Source: an uncultured Mucilaginibacter sp. (GTDB lineage: Bacteria; Bacteroidota; Bacteroidia; Sphingobacteriales; Sphingobacteriaceae). Taken from it: 64,000 nt of DNA. The translations under genes and the position numbers were made by a program. The notes below the pieces were generated by a model, which ran no database searches, was not told where the DNA came from, and saw nothing but the letters and a program-made list of their open reading frames with translations. The stretch lies in contig CAIPFE010000063.1 of NCBI GenBank assembly GCA_903864275.1, positions 1 to 64,000 of the forward strand. Direction: 5' to 3'. Positions 1-9,439 of the stretch are shown here, piece by piece. How positions within the stretch are numbered: position 1 is the stretch's first letter; every line of letters begins with the position of its first letter.

Positions 1-132
1 AAATATAATGAACAGGAAATCAAAGACATACAACACAAAATCAATAGTAGACCAAGAAAAAAACTGCTATACAACAATCCCAAACATGTTTTTTACACTA
101 ACTTAGACAATATTGTTGCATTGGTGAGTTGA
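1..132 (+). CDS. IS30-family transposase, C-terminal end (5' part outside the window)
   Basis: The frame opens at base 1 and runs 43 codons to a TGA at 130-132, with no start inside the window. The peptide contains INSRPRKKLLYNNPKHVF followed by a short tail ending VALVS. This matches the end of IS30-type DDE transposases, whose last block reads roughly N-x-RPRK-x-L-x-x-x-TP-x-EVF. In Bacteroidota elements of this kind the stop codon usually lies inside or next to the right terminal inverted repeat, so the element probably ends within a few tens of bases after 132. The left part, the catalytic residues and the target duplication are outside the window, so I cannot tell whether the copy is intact. 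Confidence 0.75.
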   Translation, partial: KYNEQEIKDIQHKINSRPRKKLLYNNPKHVFYTNLDNIVALVS

Positions 133-584
133 ATCTACCGTACTTTTAGCCTCATAGATTTTTTTGTTTAGTGAAACATTTATGTTAACCGACAGGTAAA
201 TTACAATTATTTTTTAATATTTTAACACTAAATCAATAAAATGCCATTTTTTGTATGATTTTTTTAAATAAGACTGCCATTTATAACTTTTTTAGCAAAA
301 AAACTGTACTAATCATCCTGGATAATTAGCTTATTATTTAATTTTTTATCATTAGAAAATACTTTTAATGTCTCTTCGCAAAAAAAATCACCTATTGGTA
401 AATTTTTAATGTTTTTTAGTTGAAAATTCAGGACATCTTCTAAAAAATTTCAACAATCCAAGGCCGGGTATATATTTAAGGTCGTTGCCCTTGGTTTCCA
501 TTGGTTAAAGTGTTGCGCTTAGTCAGGCTGATTAATAAAAAATATCCAATTTTACTTTTACATTGCTTCAAACCGTAAATACAC
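133..584. other. AT-rich non-coding stretch between an IS30 end and the first gene
   Basis: About 450 bases, very AT-rich, with many poly-A and poly-T runs. No convincing gene is present; the reverse-strand frames reaching in from 724 and 767 lie mostly over the real forward gene. A weak -7-like box (TACTTTTA, 553-560) lies 25 bases before the GTG start at 585. The IS30 right terminal repeat should be in the first bases, but I cannot define its edge without the left end. Confidence 0.5.
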
Positions 585-1490
585 GTGTCCAGCCCAATTA
601 TTAATTTTGCTAAAACCCGAATAGCACCAACCCCCAGCGGTTTTTTGCACCTGGGCAATGTGCTGTCGTTTGCCATTACGGCCGCCCTTGCAGAAAAAAC
701 AGGTGCTAAAATATTGCTTCGCATCGATGACCTCGACCGTGCAAGAACGAATAAGCTTTATGTGCACGATATCTTTGACACGCTTAATTTTCTGGAAATT
801 CCCTGGGATGAAGGGCCGCGCAGTGTGAAAGACTTTGAAGATGGTTATTCACAAATACACCGGATGGCAATTTACCACAGCGCATTACAGCTACTGGCCG
901 GTGAAGGAAAAGTTTTTGCCTGCACCTGTTCACGCCGTCAGTTAGCTAATGATGAACCTTGTACCTGCTTTAAACGGCAAATTCCTTTAACCAGAGAAAA
1001 TGCAAGCTGGCGGCTAATCACCGCCAATAGGCCAGTGCCGGCAGTGAAAAGCTTCGATGGAAATGTGATACACGCCGCTTTGCCCACAGAAATGCATGAT
1101 TTTATTGTGAAAAAGAAAGACGGTTTCCCGGCCTACCAGCTTACGTCTTTGATTGATGACCTTTTTTATGGCGTAGATCTGGTAGTAAGAGGTGAGGATC
1201 TATGGGCTTCCACGCTGGCACAGCATCAGCTGGCCTCAGCGCTTGGTGAAGATAATTTCGGGGATGTAACATTTTATCATCATCCGCTGCTGATGGAAAC
1301 GCCAGGCAAAAAGCTTTCTAAATCGGCAGGGGCAACCTCAATAAAATATCTCCGCGAAAGCGGGGAAAAGGCCGCGGCTGTTTACCAGCTTATTGCATCG
1401 ATGCTTGGTATTAAGGAAACCGTTGTCAACTGGCGGAAGCTTGGAGAAATTGCAGTTAACCGCATTCCCGGTCAGCAAAATGTCCATTAA
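585..1490 (+). CDS. Small glutamyl-tRNA synthetase-like protein (GluQ-RS / truncated GluRS family)
   Basis: 301 residues, about the length of glutamyl-Q tRNA(Asp) synthetase and lacking the anticodon-binding half of a full GluRS. The class I signatures are intact: SGFLHLGN at 18-25 (HIGH motif) and KLSKS at 243-247 (KMSKS motif). Cysteines 113, 115, 126 and 128 form a CxC-x10-CxC pair that could bind zinc, as in GluQ-RS. Family members activate glutamate and, in GluQ-RS, attach it to queuosine in tRNA(Asp); which acceptor this protein uses cannot be read from the sequence. The start is GTG at 585; no upstream ATG fits. The next gene converges on it with 2 bases between stops. Confidence 0.85.
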   Translation: MSSPIINFAKTRIAPTPSGFLHLGNVLSFAITAALAEKTGAKILLRIDDLDRARTNKLYVHDIFDTLNFLEIPWDEGPRSVKDFEDGYSQIHRMAIYHSALQLLAGEGKVFACTCSRRQLANDEPCTCFKRQIPLTRENASWRLITANRPVPAVKSFDGNVIHAALPTEMHDFIVKKKDGFPAYQLTSLIDDLFYGVDLVVRGEDLWASTLAQHQLASALGEDNFGDVTFYHHPLLMETPGKKLSKSAGATSIKYLRESGEKAAAVYQLIASMLGIKETVVNWRKLGEIAVNRIPGQQNVH

Positions 1491-1492
1491 AG

Positions 1493-2857
1493 CTAACCCG
1501 CTAATTGTTTAAGCGCATTGATACCTGGCATAAAAAAATAGGCTCCCCCTTTGGTCGTTACAAACTCCGGCAGGTCATGAATGCGTGCCCTGGCCGGGCA
1601 GGCTTGTATGCTGAACACATTGCCGTCATTTCGCTGCCCGATCAATGGGTCTGTCTCGTTATTGAGCGCCCCAAAGGCCGGGTTATTTGCCCAGTTCTGC
1701 TGTATAAATTCAAATTGCCTTTCGATATTGCTGTTCAGGCAAATAAAATGCAGCCCGCGTTCTTTTTTATCGTCCACGTGCACGTCCGCTATTTTATGGC
1801 CATAGGAGCGCCCCCGCCTGATAATGCGGTGCCGGTTGACTGTCTTCAAAGAAACGGCTGGGTTATCAAACAACGAATCGCGCGGATTAGTACGGCGGAC
1901 ATGAGCGCCTATTGGGCAGCCAAAACCATCCGGGTCTTTACCCGCGTAACTGAAATTGTTATGCTGGTCTACACCGTCCGGGGCCGCGGGGTCAGCGTGC
2001 GGATTGAGCGTGAGTGGCGCGCCGCTTGACCATCGCCCCACTATTTTTGCGCCGAGTTTTTCCTGGTCCGCAAGCAAGCTGATCCCGGAAGCATCGCGTG
2101 TTGTCTCCTGAAGATAGTTCCAAAACCGGCTCACATCCTGTTCCAACTGGCGGAATACGAGGTAAGTGCCGTTACGGCCGAAATCAGGCATTTTCGGCGT
2201 TGCCGGCAGCGGGTCGATTGTTTGCATTTCGTTCTCATAGCCCAGGATAAATTCGCCGGCTTTAATTACAGTTGCATGCCCCGTACGGCCAAGCTGCCTT
2301 GTTTCCCGCCCGGTACCCTCAATTACCGGTTGCCCTATCCCATCTAAAAAACCAAAGTGCTCTTTTGAATTAACGTCCCGCCCGGCTGACAGTAGTTTGA
2401 TCAGCTCAAGGCCGCCACTTGTACGGACACCTGTTTGCAGTATCTCCGATTGCCTTGCCAGTTCTTCCTCATCTTTAGCAAATAATAAAAGCAATATATC
2501 TACCTGTTTGCCCGAATTACCCCATGACCAATTAGCGGGGGCGCTTTTGCCCGAATCGCCCAATAGTTGCTGCCGCACGGGGGTACACATACCGTCCTGG
2601 AAGGGCACCGAAAAAGACTGCAGATCATCTGCAGTAAAACCCAGCGCCGTAAAAGCGGATGCAGTGAAGGCGATATTAAGCGAAAAATCGATCTTCCTGT
2701 CCTTTCCCGTGGTGATACTGCCGGCAATAGGAGCCAGCCAGCGGCGGCACGATGCCGCATCAGTGATCTTCAATAACAGGTAATTAGCACAAGGCTGTTT
2801 GCCGGCATAAGAGCTTAATACAAATCCCTGGATGTCTGAATCTTCAAGCGTTGCCAT
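1493..2857 (-). CDS. DyP-type heme peroxidase
   Basis: 454 residues with the hallmarks of dye-decolourising peroxidases: GFLDG at 169-173 (the GxxDG motif with the distal catalytic Asp172) and His319 in GAHVRRTNPRDS as the proximal heme ligand. These enzymes use hydrogen peroxide to oxidise bulky substrates. No signal peptide is visible, so a cytoplasmic protein is expected. It starts one base after the stop of the gene at 2859-4112, so the two are surely co-transcribed and probably work together. The long length fits the larger DyP classes rather than short encapsulin cargo forms. The family assignment is firm; the substrate is unknown. Confidence 0.9.
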   Translation of the reverse strand: MATLEDSDIQGFVLSSYAGKQPCANYLLLKITDAASCRRWLAPIAGSITTGKDRKIDFSLNIAFTASAFTALGFTADDLQSFSVPFQDGMCTPVRQQLLGDSGKSAPANWSWGNSGKQVDILLLLFAKDEEELARQSEILQTGVRTSGGLELIKLLSAGRDVNSKEHFGFLDGIGQPVIEGTGRETRQLGRTGHATVIKAGEFILGYENEMQTIDPLPATPKMPDFGRNGTYLVFRQLEQDVSRFWNYLQETTRDASGISLLADQEKLGAKIVGRWSSGAPLTLNPHADPAAPDGVDQHNNFSYAGKDPDGFGCPIGAHVRRTNPRDSLFDNPAVSLKTVNRHRIIRRGRSYGHKIADVHVDDKKERGLHFICLNSNIERQFEFIQQNWANNPAFGALNNETDPLIGQRNDGNVFSIQACPARARIHDLPEFVTTKGGAYFFMPGINALKQLAG

Positions 2858-2858
2858 A

Positions 2859-4112
2859 TTAAAAAAGTTTAAGCCAATTTTTTGTATCGGTTTCTGAAAT
2901 ATCGGTCAAAATATCTTCCCTGATAGCACTATCCTTGTCGATGTTCTGCATCGTCAATGCAGGATAAGCGCTGTACCAAACAAGCGACGGCACCTGCATG
3001 CTCCGTGCAAACGCTTTAAAACGCGGCTCGTCGCGTGCCCCGTCAAGAACCAGGAAACGGGTTTCAGGAAATCCCGCCGTATTGGTCCATATCCCTGTGA
3101 GGCCCAAACTGGCCTTGTCAATAAAATCGTCGAGGTAGCTGGTCCAGCTCCCGTCAAAATTACTGAGGAAGAGGAGCTGCTTATCGTTGATAACCGACCA
3201 ATGCGCAAAGTGAATACTTGGGATCCCACTCAGTGTTCCCTTATTGGAAACACGCGCGGCTAGGTTTACTATAAAAAGCATTGACTTTAGTGTATTTAAG
3301 CGGAACTTGCCTGGTTTTATTGCAGTTATACTCGCCAGGTGGTTTTGGGCGATCTGGTTCTCGGTGCTCATCAACTCGTTGACAAGGGCGAGCGATGCAG
3401 GCTGTGTTTGGGGTTTGTCGGTTTTTTCCTTCCTGCGCAAAATTGCGAGCAAAATCAATGTTACCGGGAAGAGCCCCACGGCGAGGATCAACACCAGTAA
3501 GCCCGTGATCACCAGCCAAACCCATGACATAACCTTTTCAGATAAGGTTTGGTGAGGGGGGAGTTGGCTTGATAAAGCAGGATCGACGTCCGCCTTAACA
3601 AAGCCCTGCATCTTTTTCCGGAGTTGAACGGCAGAAAAATCTGTGGGTTTGGCTTTTGTAAATAGCTGGTCTAAATAAGATTGCAATGTGTCCCTTAGTT
3701 TGCTGTTGTCGCCAACGTTCTTTGCCGACCGGCCAACATTTCCTACAAAGTAAGCATTTGGCATTACGACATTTGCCCCCAAAAAGTCCTTTAATTTTTG
3801 CGCCTCATAAACCGCCGGCTGATAAGCTAAACAGCACTGATAAATTTGATGGACCCCGTGTCCGCCAACGCTCAGCAGTTCATCAAGGTAACTGTAAATA
3901 TCGCCATCAAAATTGTTCTCGAATATAAGCAGGGCCGGCTTTCCTTCGCGATCAGCGATCACGAAGCTGGCAAAATGCAAAAGGCTAAGCGCGCCAAAGG
4001 GGATGTAAGCGTTATTATAAAGGTCGGACCTGACTACCGCCAGGATTCTTTCTAACTGCGTCCTTTTTCCGGAATCAATTTCTGTAATAATGGTCAGTAC
4101 TGTCTGCCTCAT
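2859..4112 (-). CDS. Two-domain membrane protein, predicted partner of the DyP peroxidase
   Basis: 417 residues, no named enzyme family recognised. It is built from two related domains separated by one long hydrophobic segment near residues 195-225. The first domain carries an LLIFENNFDGD block followed by YLDELL, the second FLSNFDGS followed by YLDDF, and both have an HFA motif 15-20 residues earlier (LLHFASF and IHFAHW). This pattern suggests a duplicated ferredoxin-like unit. The stop lies one base before the start of the DyP peroxidase, indicating translational coupling. I infer that it tethers the peroxidase to the membrane or supplies its substrate; no catalytic residues can be assigned. 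Confidence 0.75.
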   Translation of the reverse strand: MRQTVLTIITEIDSGKRTQLERILAVVRSDLYNNAYIPFGALSLLHFASFVIADREGKPALLIFENNFDGDIYSYLDELLSVGGHGVHQIYQCCLAYQPAVYEAQKLKDFLGANVVMPNAYFVGNVGRSAKNVGDNSKLRDTLQSYLDQLFTKAKPTDFSAVQLRKKMQGFVKADVDPALSSQLPPHQTLSEKVMSWVWLVITGLLVLILAVGLFPVTLILLAILRRKEKTDKPQTQPASLALVNELMSTENQIAQNHLASITAIKPGKFRLNTLKSMLFIVNLAARVSNKGTLSGIPSIHFAHWSVINDKQLLFLSNFDGSWTSYLDDFIDKASLGLTGIWTNTAGFPETRFLVLDGARDEPRFKAFARSMQVPSLVWYSAYPALTMQNIDKDSAIREDILTDISETDTKNWLKLF

Positions 4113-4302
4113 ATCTTTAGAAATTTATAGTTAAAAATAGTATTTCGCTTGCCAAAAGAGTTTTAAGTGGTAGATAAAGTAAGGTTTATAATTCTTTTCG
4201 AATTCAATAAGATTAAGTACCTGAAAGGTAAGGAGCTTATTTGATATTACAAAGGGTGTTTTAACGGTTTTTTTAAACTATCCAAACAGTGCAGGCTAAC
4301 AT

Positions 4303-5898
4303 TTATTTGCCCAGCATAAAATAAGGCAGTCTGTCAAGTGGCACTTCAATAGTATAGGTTTTTCCGCCCGCATACGTTTTCCCATCATCACTGGTCCATT
4401 TCCCCTTTGGTAGTACAATGCTCCTGCTTATTGATTCGTTATCAACCGGGGCAACCAATATATTTTCGCCCAGCATAAACTCATTATTAACAGTCTCAAA
4501 TCCCTGGTTTGGGAAATAATATTCCAGCGAGCTGATGATAGGATCGCCGGTTTTGGCCGATCGCCGGGCCAGCTCAAGTATTCGTGGTGTAAATTTTTCG
4601 CGGATTGCCACTGCTCTTTTCACAGCGGCCAAGTGCGCAGCATCCAATATCCTCCAGGGCGCTACCGAAAATTGCATCATCGGCATTAGCGCATGAATTT
4701 GCGCAGACCGCACCACGATATCCTGGTTAAATGTTTTTGGATCCTGGAAGCTCACCCAGTTACCGCCGCCCACCATATCCGGGCACGAAAACGTGTAGCC
4801 GGCCAAACCTTCGGTGATCATTTGAGGCATCAGCTGCTGTAATTGCAGCCAGGTATGGTCTTTATCGTGCAGCCGCTGCCCAAGCGGCTGACCTGCCATT
4901 TTCCAGCAGGCACGGTATTCGTTTAGCGGGAACCTTAATCCAAATTGCGCATACAGCTCACATAACTGGTTTGGCGTTGCCGGTTTCATGGAAACGGCGT
5001 CGGCAGGGTACAGGTTCATGTCGCCGGCATCAAATTTAAATCCGTCAATATCATAATCTTTTACAATGCGGTCCAGTTCGGCATTGAACCACTTTACAGC
5101 CGCCGGGTTGGTAAAATCCAACGAAGCTGAATAACCGTTCCACCATTTGATGATGGCCGGGTCAGTCGTCTTTTCCCAGGTTGGCTTATTGGCGGTTTGC
5201 TGCATGAGCAGCGCTTTGTCTTTCATTAAACTTTGTACGGTCATCGCCTGGTCGGCGCTTACAAAGGGGCATATCCAAACCATTACTTTGAACCCCATTT
5301 TGTGCAATTCACTGATCATTGATTTGGGATCGGGAAAACGCCCCGGGTGAAAACGCCACACGCCATAGTCTTCCTGCCAGGTATCGTCGATCATAATTAC
5401 ACCGGGCGGGAGACCATTGTCCACTATGCCGTGCGCATATTTCAGCACATCGGCCTGGTTTTGGTGGTAAGTCAATTCAATCCAGGTGTTGTACTGCGGT
5501 TTCGAGAACAACAGCTCGCCCGGCATTTTCCCGGAAGCCGGAAAAAAATGCGCCGAAACATATTTGCGGGCGTCTGCCAGGCTGTTACCGACGTGGCCAT
5601 ATTTGATCGCACCTTTTGCATTGGTTATGATTATTTTATCCTGCCGAATTTCAAAAGCATAAGGTTCTTCGCTCCACACCCACAAACCTTTATTGCCTAA
5701 TAATAATGGCTGCAGCTGGTTTTCCCGGTTGTTTGCATACAGGTCATATTTATAGCCTGGTTGATACGGCATCTTCTCCCCATCCTTGATAACGCCCGAC
5801 CATATCTTTTCACCAGGTAACAAGTCGATGCTTAACTTTTCCTGGCTGAACGATTTTAAGGAGAACAGCATTAATAATATTATGATTGGAAGTTTCAT
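4303..5898 (-). CDS. Secreted glycoside hydrolase family 31 protein
   Basis: 531 residues from the ATG at 5898; a frame extension to a TTG at 5913 is less likely because the signal peptide (MKLPIIILLMLFSLKSFSQ) begins at 5898. The GH31 barrel is clear: MIDDTWQ near the start of the barrel and FKFDAGD at 287-293, where Asp290 is the expected nucleophile. Asp345 in HDKDHTW is a candidate acid/base, with less certainty. GH31 enzymes are retaining alpha-glycosidases such as alpha-glucosidases, alpha-xylosidases and sulfoquinovosidases; the substrate cannot be named here. The protein is probably periplasmic or exported. It is divergent from a solute symporter 214 bases away, suggesting hydrolysis plus uptake of the sugar. 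Confidence 0.88.
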   Translation of the reverse strand: MKLPIIILLMLFSLKSFSQEKLSIDLLPGEKIWSGVIKDGEKMPYQPGYKYDLYANNRENQLQPLLLGNKGLWVWSEEPYAFEIRQDKIIITNAKGAIKYGHVGNSLADARKYVSAHFFPASGKMPGELLFSKPQYNTWIELTYHQNQADVLKYAHGIVDNGLPPGVIMIDDTWQEDYGVWRFHPGRFPDPKSMISELHKMGFKVMVWICPFVSADQAMTVQSLMKDKALLMQQTANKPTWEKTTDPAIIKWWNGYSASLDFTNPAAVKWFNAELDRIVKDYDIDGFKFDAGDMNLYPADAVSMKPATPNQLCELYAQFGLRFPLNEYRACWKMAGQPLGQRLHDKDHTWLQLQQLMPQMITEGLAGYTFSCPDMVGGGNWVSFQDPKTFNQDIVVRSAQIHALMPMMQFSVAPWRILDAAHLAAVKRAVAIREKFTPRILELARRSAKTGDPIISSLEYYFPNQGFETVNNEFMLGENILVAPVDNESISRSIVLPKGKWTSDDGKTYAGGKTYTIEVPLDRLPYFMLGK

Positions 5899-6112
5899 TT
5901 CAGGATTGGCCAATAAAAAACTGGGTGACTATTTTTAGTTTTCTGTGGTTATCCAAAACTATGTTTTCTGTTTTGGCTGTGCAATTATTTAGGAAATTAA
6001 CTGCTTTTGGTTATGACCCCTTGCAAATCCTCTTATTACTAATGATAATGGATAAGTGTTTAGGGTTTTTACTACCTTAGCTAAGCACCCAAATTAAAAA
6101 GCTATTCCGTCA

Positions 6113-7573
6113 ATGAGCGCCTCCTTAATTCTTTGTATTATCCTGGCCTATTTCGCCCTTTTGATGCTGATCGCCAGGTTAACATCGAGGCACAATAAGG
6201 ATAACAGCTTTTTTGATGGAGATAGATCATCGCCCTGGTTTTTGGTGGCCTTTGGGATGATCGGGTCAGGTATCTCGGCGGTTTCGCTCGTTTCCATCCC
6301 CGGCAACGTGGGCAATAACAACCTTTATTATTTTCAATTTATCCTCGGCACCATTGTCGGTTATTTATTTATCGCCTTTGTATTAACACCTATATATTAT
6401 AAGCTAAAACTGGTATCTATATATACCTATCTCAACATCCGCTTCGGTAACATTACCTACAAAACCGGGTCCTTATTCTTTTTAGTGTCCCAAAGTTTCG
6501 GTGCAGCGCTCAGGTTGCTTTTGTCCATTAAAATTTTGCAGTATGCTTTTTTTGATAGTTTGCACATCCCTTATTTTTTGACCATCGTTATTGTATTGGT
6601 GCTTATCTGGCTTTACACTAATAAATCGGGTATAAAAACCATTGTGTGGACTGATGCCCTACAGTCGCTGTTTCTGATCACGGTAATGATCGTCTCCATT
6701 GTTACCATTAAAAATTCATTGGGCTTATCAGTTCCCGGAATGATCAATGCCATAGCTCATCACCCTTATGCGAAGCTGTTCGACTGGGACTTTCATTCAG
6801 GCTCTAACTTTTTCAAACAGTTTATTTCGGGTTTATTAATTACCGTCGCGCTGGTAGGCCTCGACCAAAGTATGATGCAAAAAACGCTAACAATTGCCAA
6901 TATTAAAGGCGCGAAAAAGAACGTGCTGGCCTTTAGTTTTTTTATTGCAGGCGCGCAAACGCTATTCTTAGGCTTAGGGATATTGCTTTATATTTTTGTG
7001 GAAAGGCACGGCATAAAACTCCAAATTGAAAATGGCCAGGTCGTGAATACCGACGGCCTGTACCCGTTTCTTACCCTTCACTATTGGGGCAAAATAGGGG
7101 CTATCGCTTTTTTCATAGGCGTTGTTGCCTCTACTTTTGCAAGTATCGATGCATGTATCGCAGCCCTCACTACTGCTTTTAGCTATGACTTTATGGATAT
7201 TGAAAACCAGCCGCATGAGGATAAGCGCAAAATAAAGAACCGGGTATTGCTGGGTGTTAACATCGTAATGTTTTTTATTGTGATGGCGTTTTGGAGCAGC
7301 CAGGGGGCTATCATCAATACCATTTTCAAAATAGCCGGCTATACTTACGGGCCAATTTTGGGCTTATATTTAACAGGCTTATTTTCCGGGATCCAATTGA
7401 AAGAAAAATGGGTGCCACTGGCTTGTGTTGGCGCGGCGCTTGCTACGTGGCTGTTGAACATGCTGTTTATTAAGGTGTATAATTTTGATTTTGGATTTAT
7501 GAATATCCTGGTAAATGCGTTACTTACTGTCTTATTTTTGGTAATGATAAAAAGGAAGAATTATGCCACCTGA
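6113..7573 (+). CDS. Sodium:solute symporter (SSS family)
   Basis: 486 residues, almost entirely hydrophobic, with about 13 predicted membrane helices. The SSS features are visible: an early FGMIGSGISAVSLVSIPG segment around residues 45-60, which corresponds to the unwound first core helix, and the family layout and length. Relatives import sugars, sialic acid, proline or other small solutes with sodium. The divergent GH31 gene suggests a sugar released by that enzyme as cargo, which is inference. The stop overlaps the next start (7563) by 11 bases, so the acetyltransferase gene is in the same operon. Confidence 0.88.
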   Translation: MSASLILCIILAYFALLMLIARLTSRHNKDNSFFDGDRSSPWFLVAFGMIGSGISAVSLVSIPGNVGNNNLYYFQFILGTIVGYLFIAFVLTPIYYKLKLVSIYTYLNIRFGNITYKTGSLFFLVSQSFGAALRLLLSIKILQYAFFDSLHIPYFLTIVIVLVLIWLYTNKSGIKTIVWTDALQSLFLITVMIVSIVTIKNSLGLSVPGMINAIAHHPYAKLFDWDFHSGSNFFKQFISGLLITVALVGLDQSMMQKTLTIANIKGAKKNVLAFSFFIAGAQTLFLGLGILLYIFVERHGIKLQIENGQVVNTDGLYPFLTLHYWGKIGAIAFFIGVVASTFASIDACIAALTTAFSYDFMDIENQPHEDKRKIKNRVLLGVNIVMFFIVMAFWSSQGAIINTIFKIAGYTYGPILGLYLTGLFSGIQLKEKWVPLACVGAALATWLLNMLFIKVYNFDFGFMNILVNALLTVLFLVMIKRKNYAT

Positions 7574-8063
7574 TAAGAAACCTGTTATAGAACTTACAAC
7601 CAACCCGGATGATTTTTCTTTCTGTGCAGCAATAATGTCGCGAACTGATCCATGGATAAAGCTGGGCATGGATACTACACAGTGTTTAAAATCTTTCGAA
7701 GGGACCTTCCGGGAAGTGTACCTGTTGAAAAACGAAAGCGAAATATTGGGCTTTGTCATCATGCAGCCAAAAGGGACTTTCAAGGGGTATATCCAAACCG
7801 TTGCCGTTCATGAGAACTATAGGGGAGAAGGGTACGGGACCCTGTTACTGCAATTTTGCGAAAAACATATTTTGCGATATTCCCCTAATATTTTTATTTG
7901 CGTCAGCTCGTTTAATCAAAAGGCGCTGCAACTTTATATTAAATTTGGATTTGAGTTGGTTGGCGAATTAAAAGATTTTATAAAAAAGGGGTTTACTGAA
8001 TTATTGTTGCGAAAGACTGTGGGTCCTGTTTTTGGTTACAAGGATGCGCCCACCAAATCATAA
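7563..8063 (+). CDS. GNAT-family N-acetyltransferase
   Basis: 166 residues. The acetyl-CoA pyrophosphate-binding motif A is present as RGEGYG at 87-92, preceded by a typical beta-strand (TVAVHENY) and followed by a helix. The C-terminal part has the GNAT pattern of Asn-x-x-Ala-x-x-x-Tyr (NQKALQLYIKFGF). The acceptor is unknown. The ATG lies 11 bases inside the end of the symporter gene, and the next gene starts 20 bases after the stop, so the three genes form one unit. The whole protein fits the family's usual length. Confidence 0.85.
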   Translation: MPPDKKPVIELTTNPDDFSFCAAIMSRTDPWIKLGMDTTQCLKSFEGTFREVYLLKNESEILGFVIMQPKGTFKGYIQTVAVHENYRGEGYGTLLLQFCEKHILRYSPNIFICVSSFNQKALQLYIKFGFELVGELKDFIKKGFTELLLRKTVGPVFGYKDAPTKS

Positions 8064-8083
8064 TGCTATAAAAACATCAAACT

Positions 8084-9355
8084 ATGCCAAACCGCAGGAT
8101 AAAATGCTATTATAAATATTATCTATTAATCTTATGGTTTCTATTGAGTTTATCTATAACAACCGCACAAGAAAAAAATGTTGGTGAAGCGAAGGCGATG
8201 CTTATTCATAGAATTGATAGTATTCTGAACAGCCAGGTGAACGATAATAAGATCCCTGGTGCCGTTATCGAGATAAAAAAAAATGGCGAAGTAATTTATA
8301 AACAAGCTTATGGCTACGCGCAAAAATTCAATTACGCCCATGAGCCATTGGCCGTGCCGGAGAAGATGACAACCGATCACATGTTCGACCTTGCTTCGCT
8401 CACAAAAGTGGTTGGTACAACAACATCCGTCATGTTACTGGTCGACCGGGGCCTTGTTAACATCAACGACCCGGTGAGTAAATATGTTAAGGCATTTGGA
8501 TCGCCGGATAAAGCAGCAATCACTATCCGCCACCTTTTAACGCATACCGCCGGGCTATACGAATGGTACCCGATGTATTACCGCGCCTCCAATAAAAAAG
8601 AGACATTTAAACTGATAGGCGAATTGCCGTTGGCCTTTCCTGTTGGTGCAGAGCGCAAGTACAGCGACCTGGGTTTTACTATCCTTGGCGAAATTGTGGA
8701 AGTAGTTTCGGGGCAATCGCTTGATCAGTTCGAGGAGCAAAATATTTTTATTCCATTAGGGATGAAAAATACTATGTACAACCCGCTTAAAAAAAGCAAT
8801 GATTTCAAAATTGCGGCAACTTCCTTCGGCAACCCCTATGAATATAGAATGGTGCACGACCCGGCGCTTGGATTTCAATTTAAAGAAATTAAGCCCGGCC
8901 AATGGAACGGCTGGCGGCACTATATATTAAGGGGCGAAGTAAACGATGGCAACGCCTGGTACGCCGAAGGCGGAGTGGCCGGCGCGGCCGGTATATTTTC
9001 CACCGTCGACGACCTGCAAAAGCTGGTGGACATGCTGATGAACAAAGGAAAAGTTGGCGACAGGCAATTCATTTCCGAAAACACCATAAATGCCTTTTTA
9101 ACAAAAGACAAATTTAGTAATGGCCTGGGCTGGATGATGGACCCTGCAAACTCCTTCATGAAAGACGCCCCCGAAGGCACCTTTGCCCATACCGGTTTTA
9201 CCGGCACAAGTATTACTGTTGTTCCTTCACAAAAGCTTTCCATTATATTACTTATCAACAGGCAGCAAATGGGGCTCACCGGCGGGAAGGATTATTATAA
9301 TGTGAATGCGATCAGGGGGCAGGTGTTTAAGGCGGTGGAGGGGTGGGGGAAATAA
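8084..9355 (+). CDS. Exported serine hydrolase, beta-lactamase/penicillin-binding-protein fold
   Basis: 423 residues. An N-terminal hydrophobic segment (residues 12-28, ending TTAQ) looks like a signal peptide. All three motifs of the class C beta-lactamase/DD-peptidase family are present: SLTK at 105-108 (nucleophile Ser105), YSD at 193-195 and HTG at 369-371. Family members include esterases, D-aminopeptidases and DD-peptidases as well as true AmpC enzymes. Nothing here points specifically to antibiotic resistance. It is third in an operon-like row with the symporter and acetyltransferase. One of three such hydrolases in the window, and not a close copy of the others. Confidence 0.88.
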   Translation: MPNRRIKCYYKYYLLILWFLLSLSITTAQEKNVGEAKAMLIHRIDSILNSQVNDNKIPGAVIEIKKNGEVIYKQAYGYAQKFNYAHEPLAVPEKMTTDHMFDLASLTKVVGTTTSVMLLVDRGLVNINDPVSKYVKAFGSPDKAAITIRHLLTHTAGLYEWYPMYYRASNKKETFKLIGELPLAFPVGAERKYSDLGFTILGEIVEVVSGQSLDQFEEQNIFIPLGMKNTMYNPLKKSNDFKIAATSFGNPYEYRMVHDPALGFQFKEIKPGQWNGWRHYILRGEVNDGNAWYAEGGVAGAAGIFSTVDDLQKLVDMLMNKGKVGDRQFISENTINAFLTKDKFSNGLGWMMDPANSFMKDAPEGTFAHTGFTGTSITVVPSQKLSIILLINRQQMGLTGGKDYYNVNAIRGQVFKAVEGWGK

Positions 9356-9439
9356 CGGCCAGATCATTAAATATGGACTGGTAAAGACCTTGCATCAATT
9401 TTTTATTCTAATATTTACAACTCAACCTAAAAGCCGGCA

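Noticed and set aside
1505..2029. 174-codon forward frame opposite the DyP peroxidase
   Set aside because: It is the antisense shadow of a gene with full family motifs; its protein has no recognisable pattern.
8084..9355. Antibiotic-resistance beta-lactamase
   Set aside because: The motifs define only the broad serine-hydrolase family; the same holds for the genes at 42024 and 44984.
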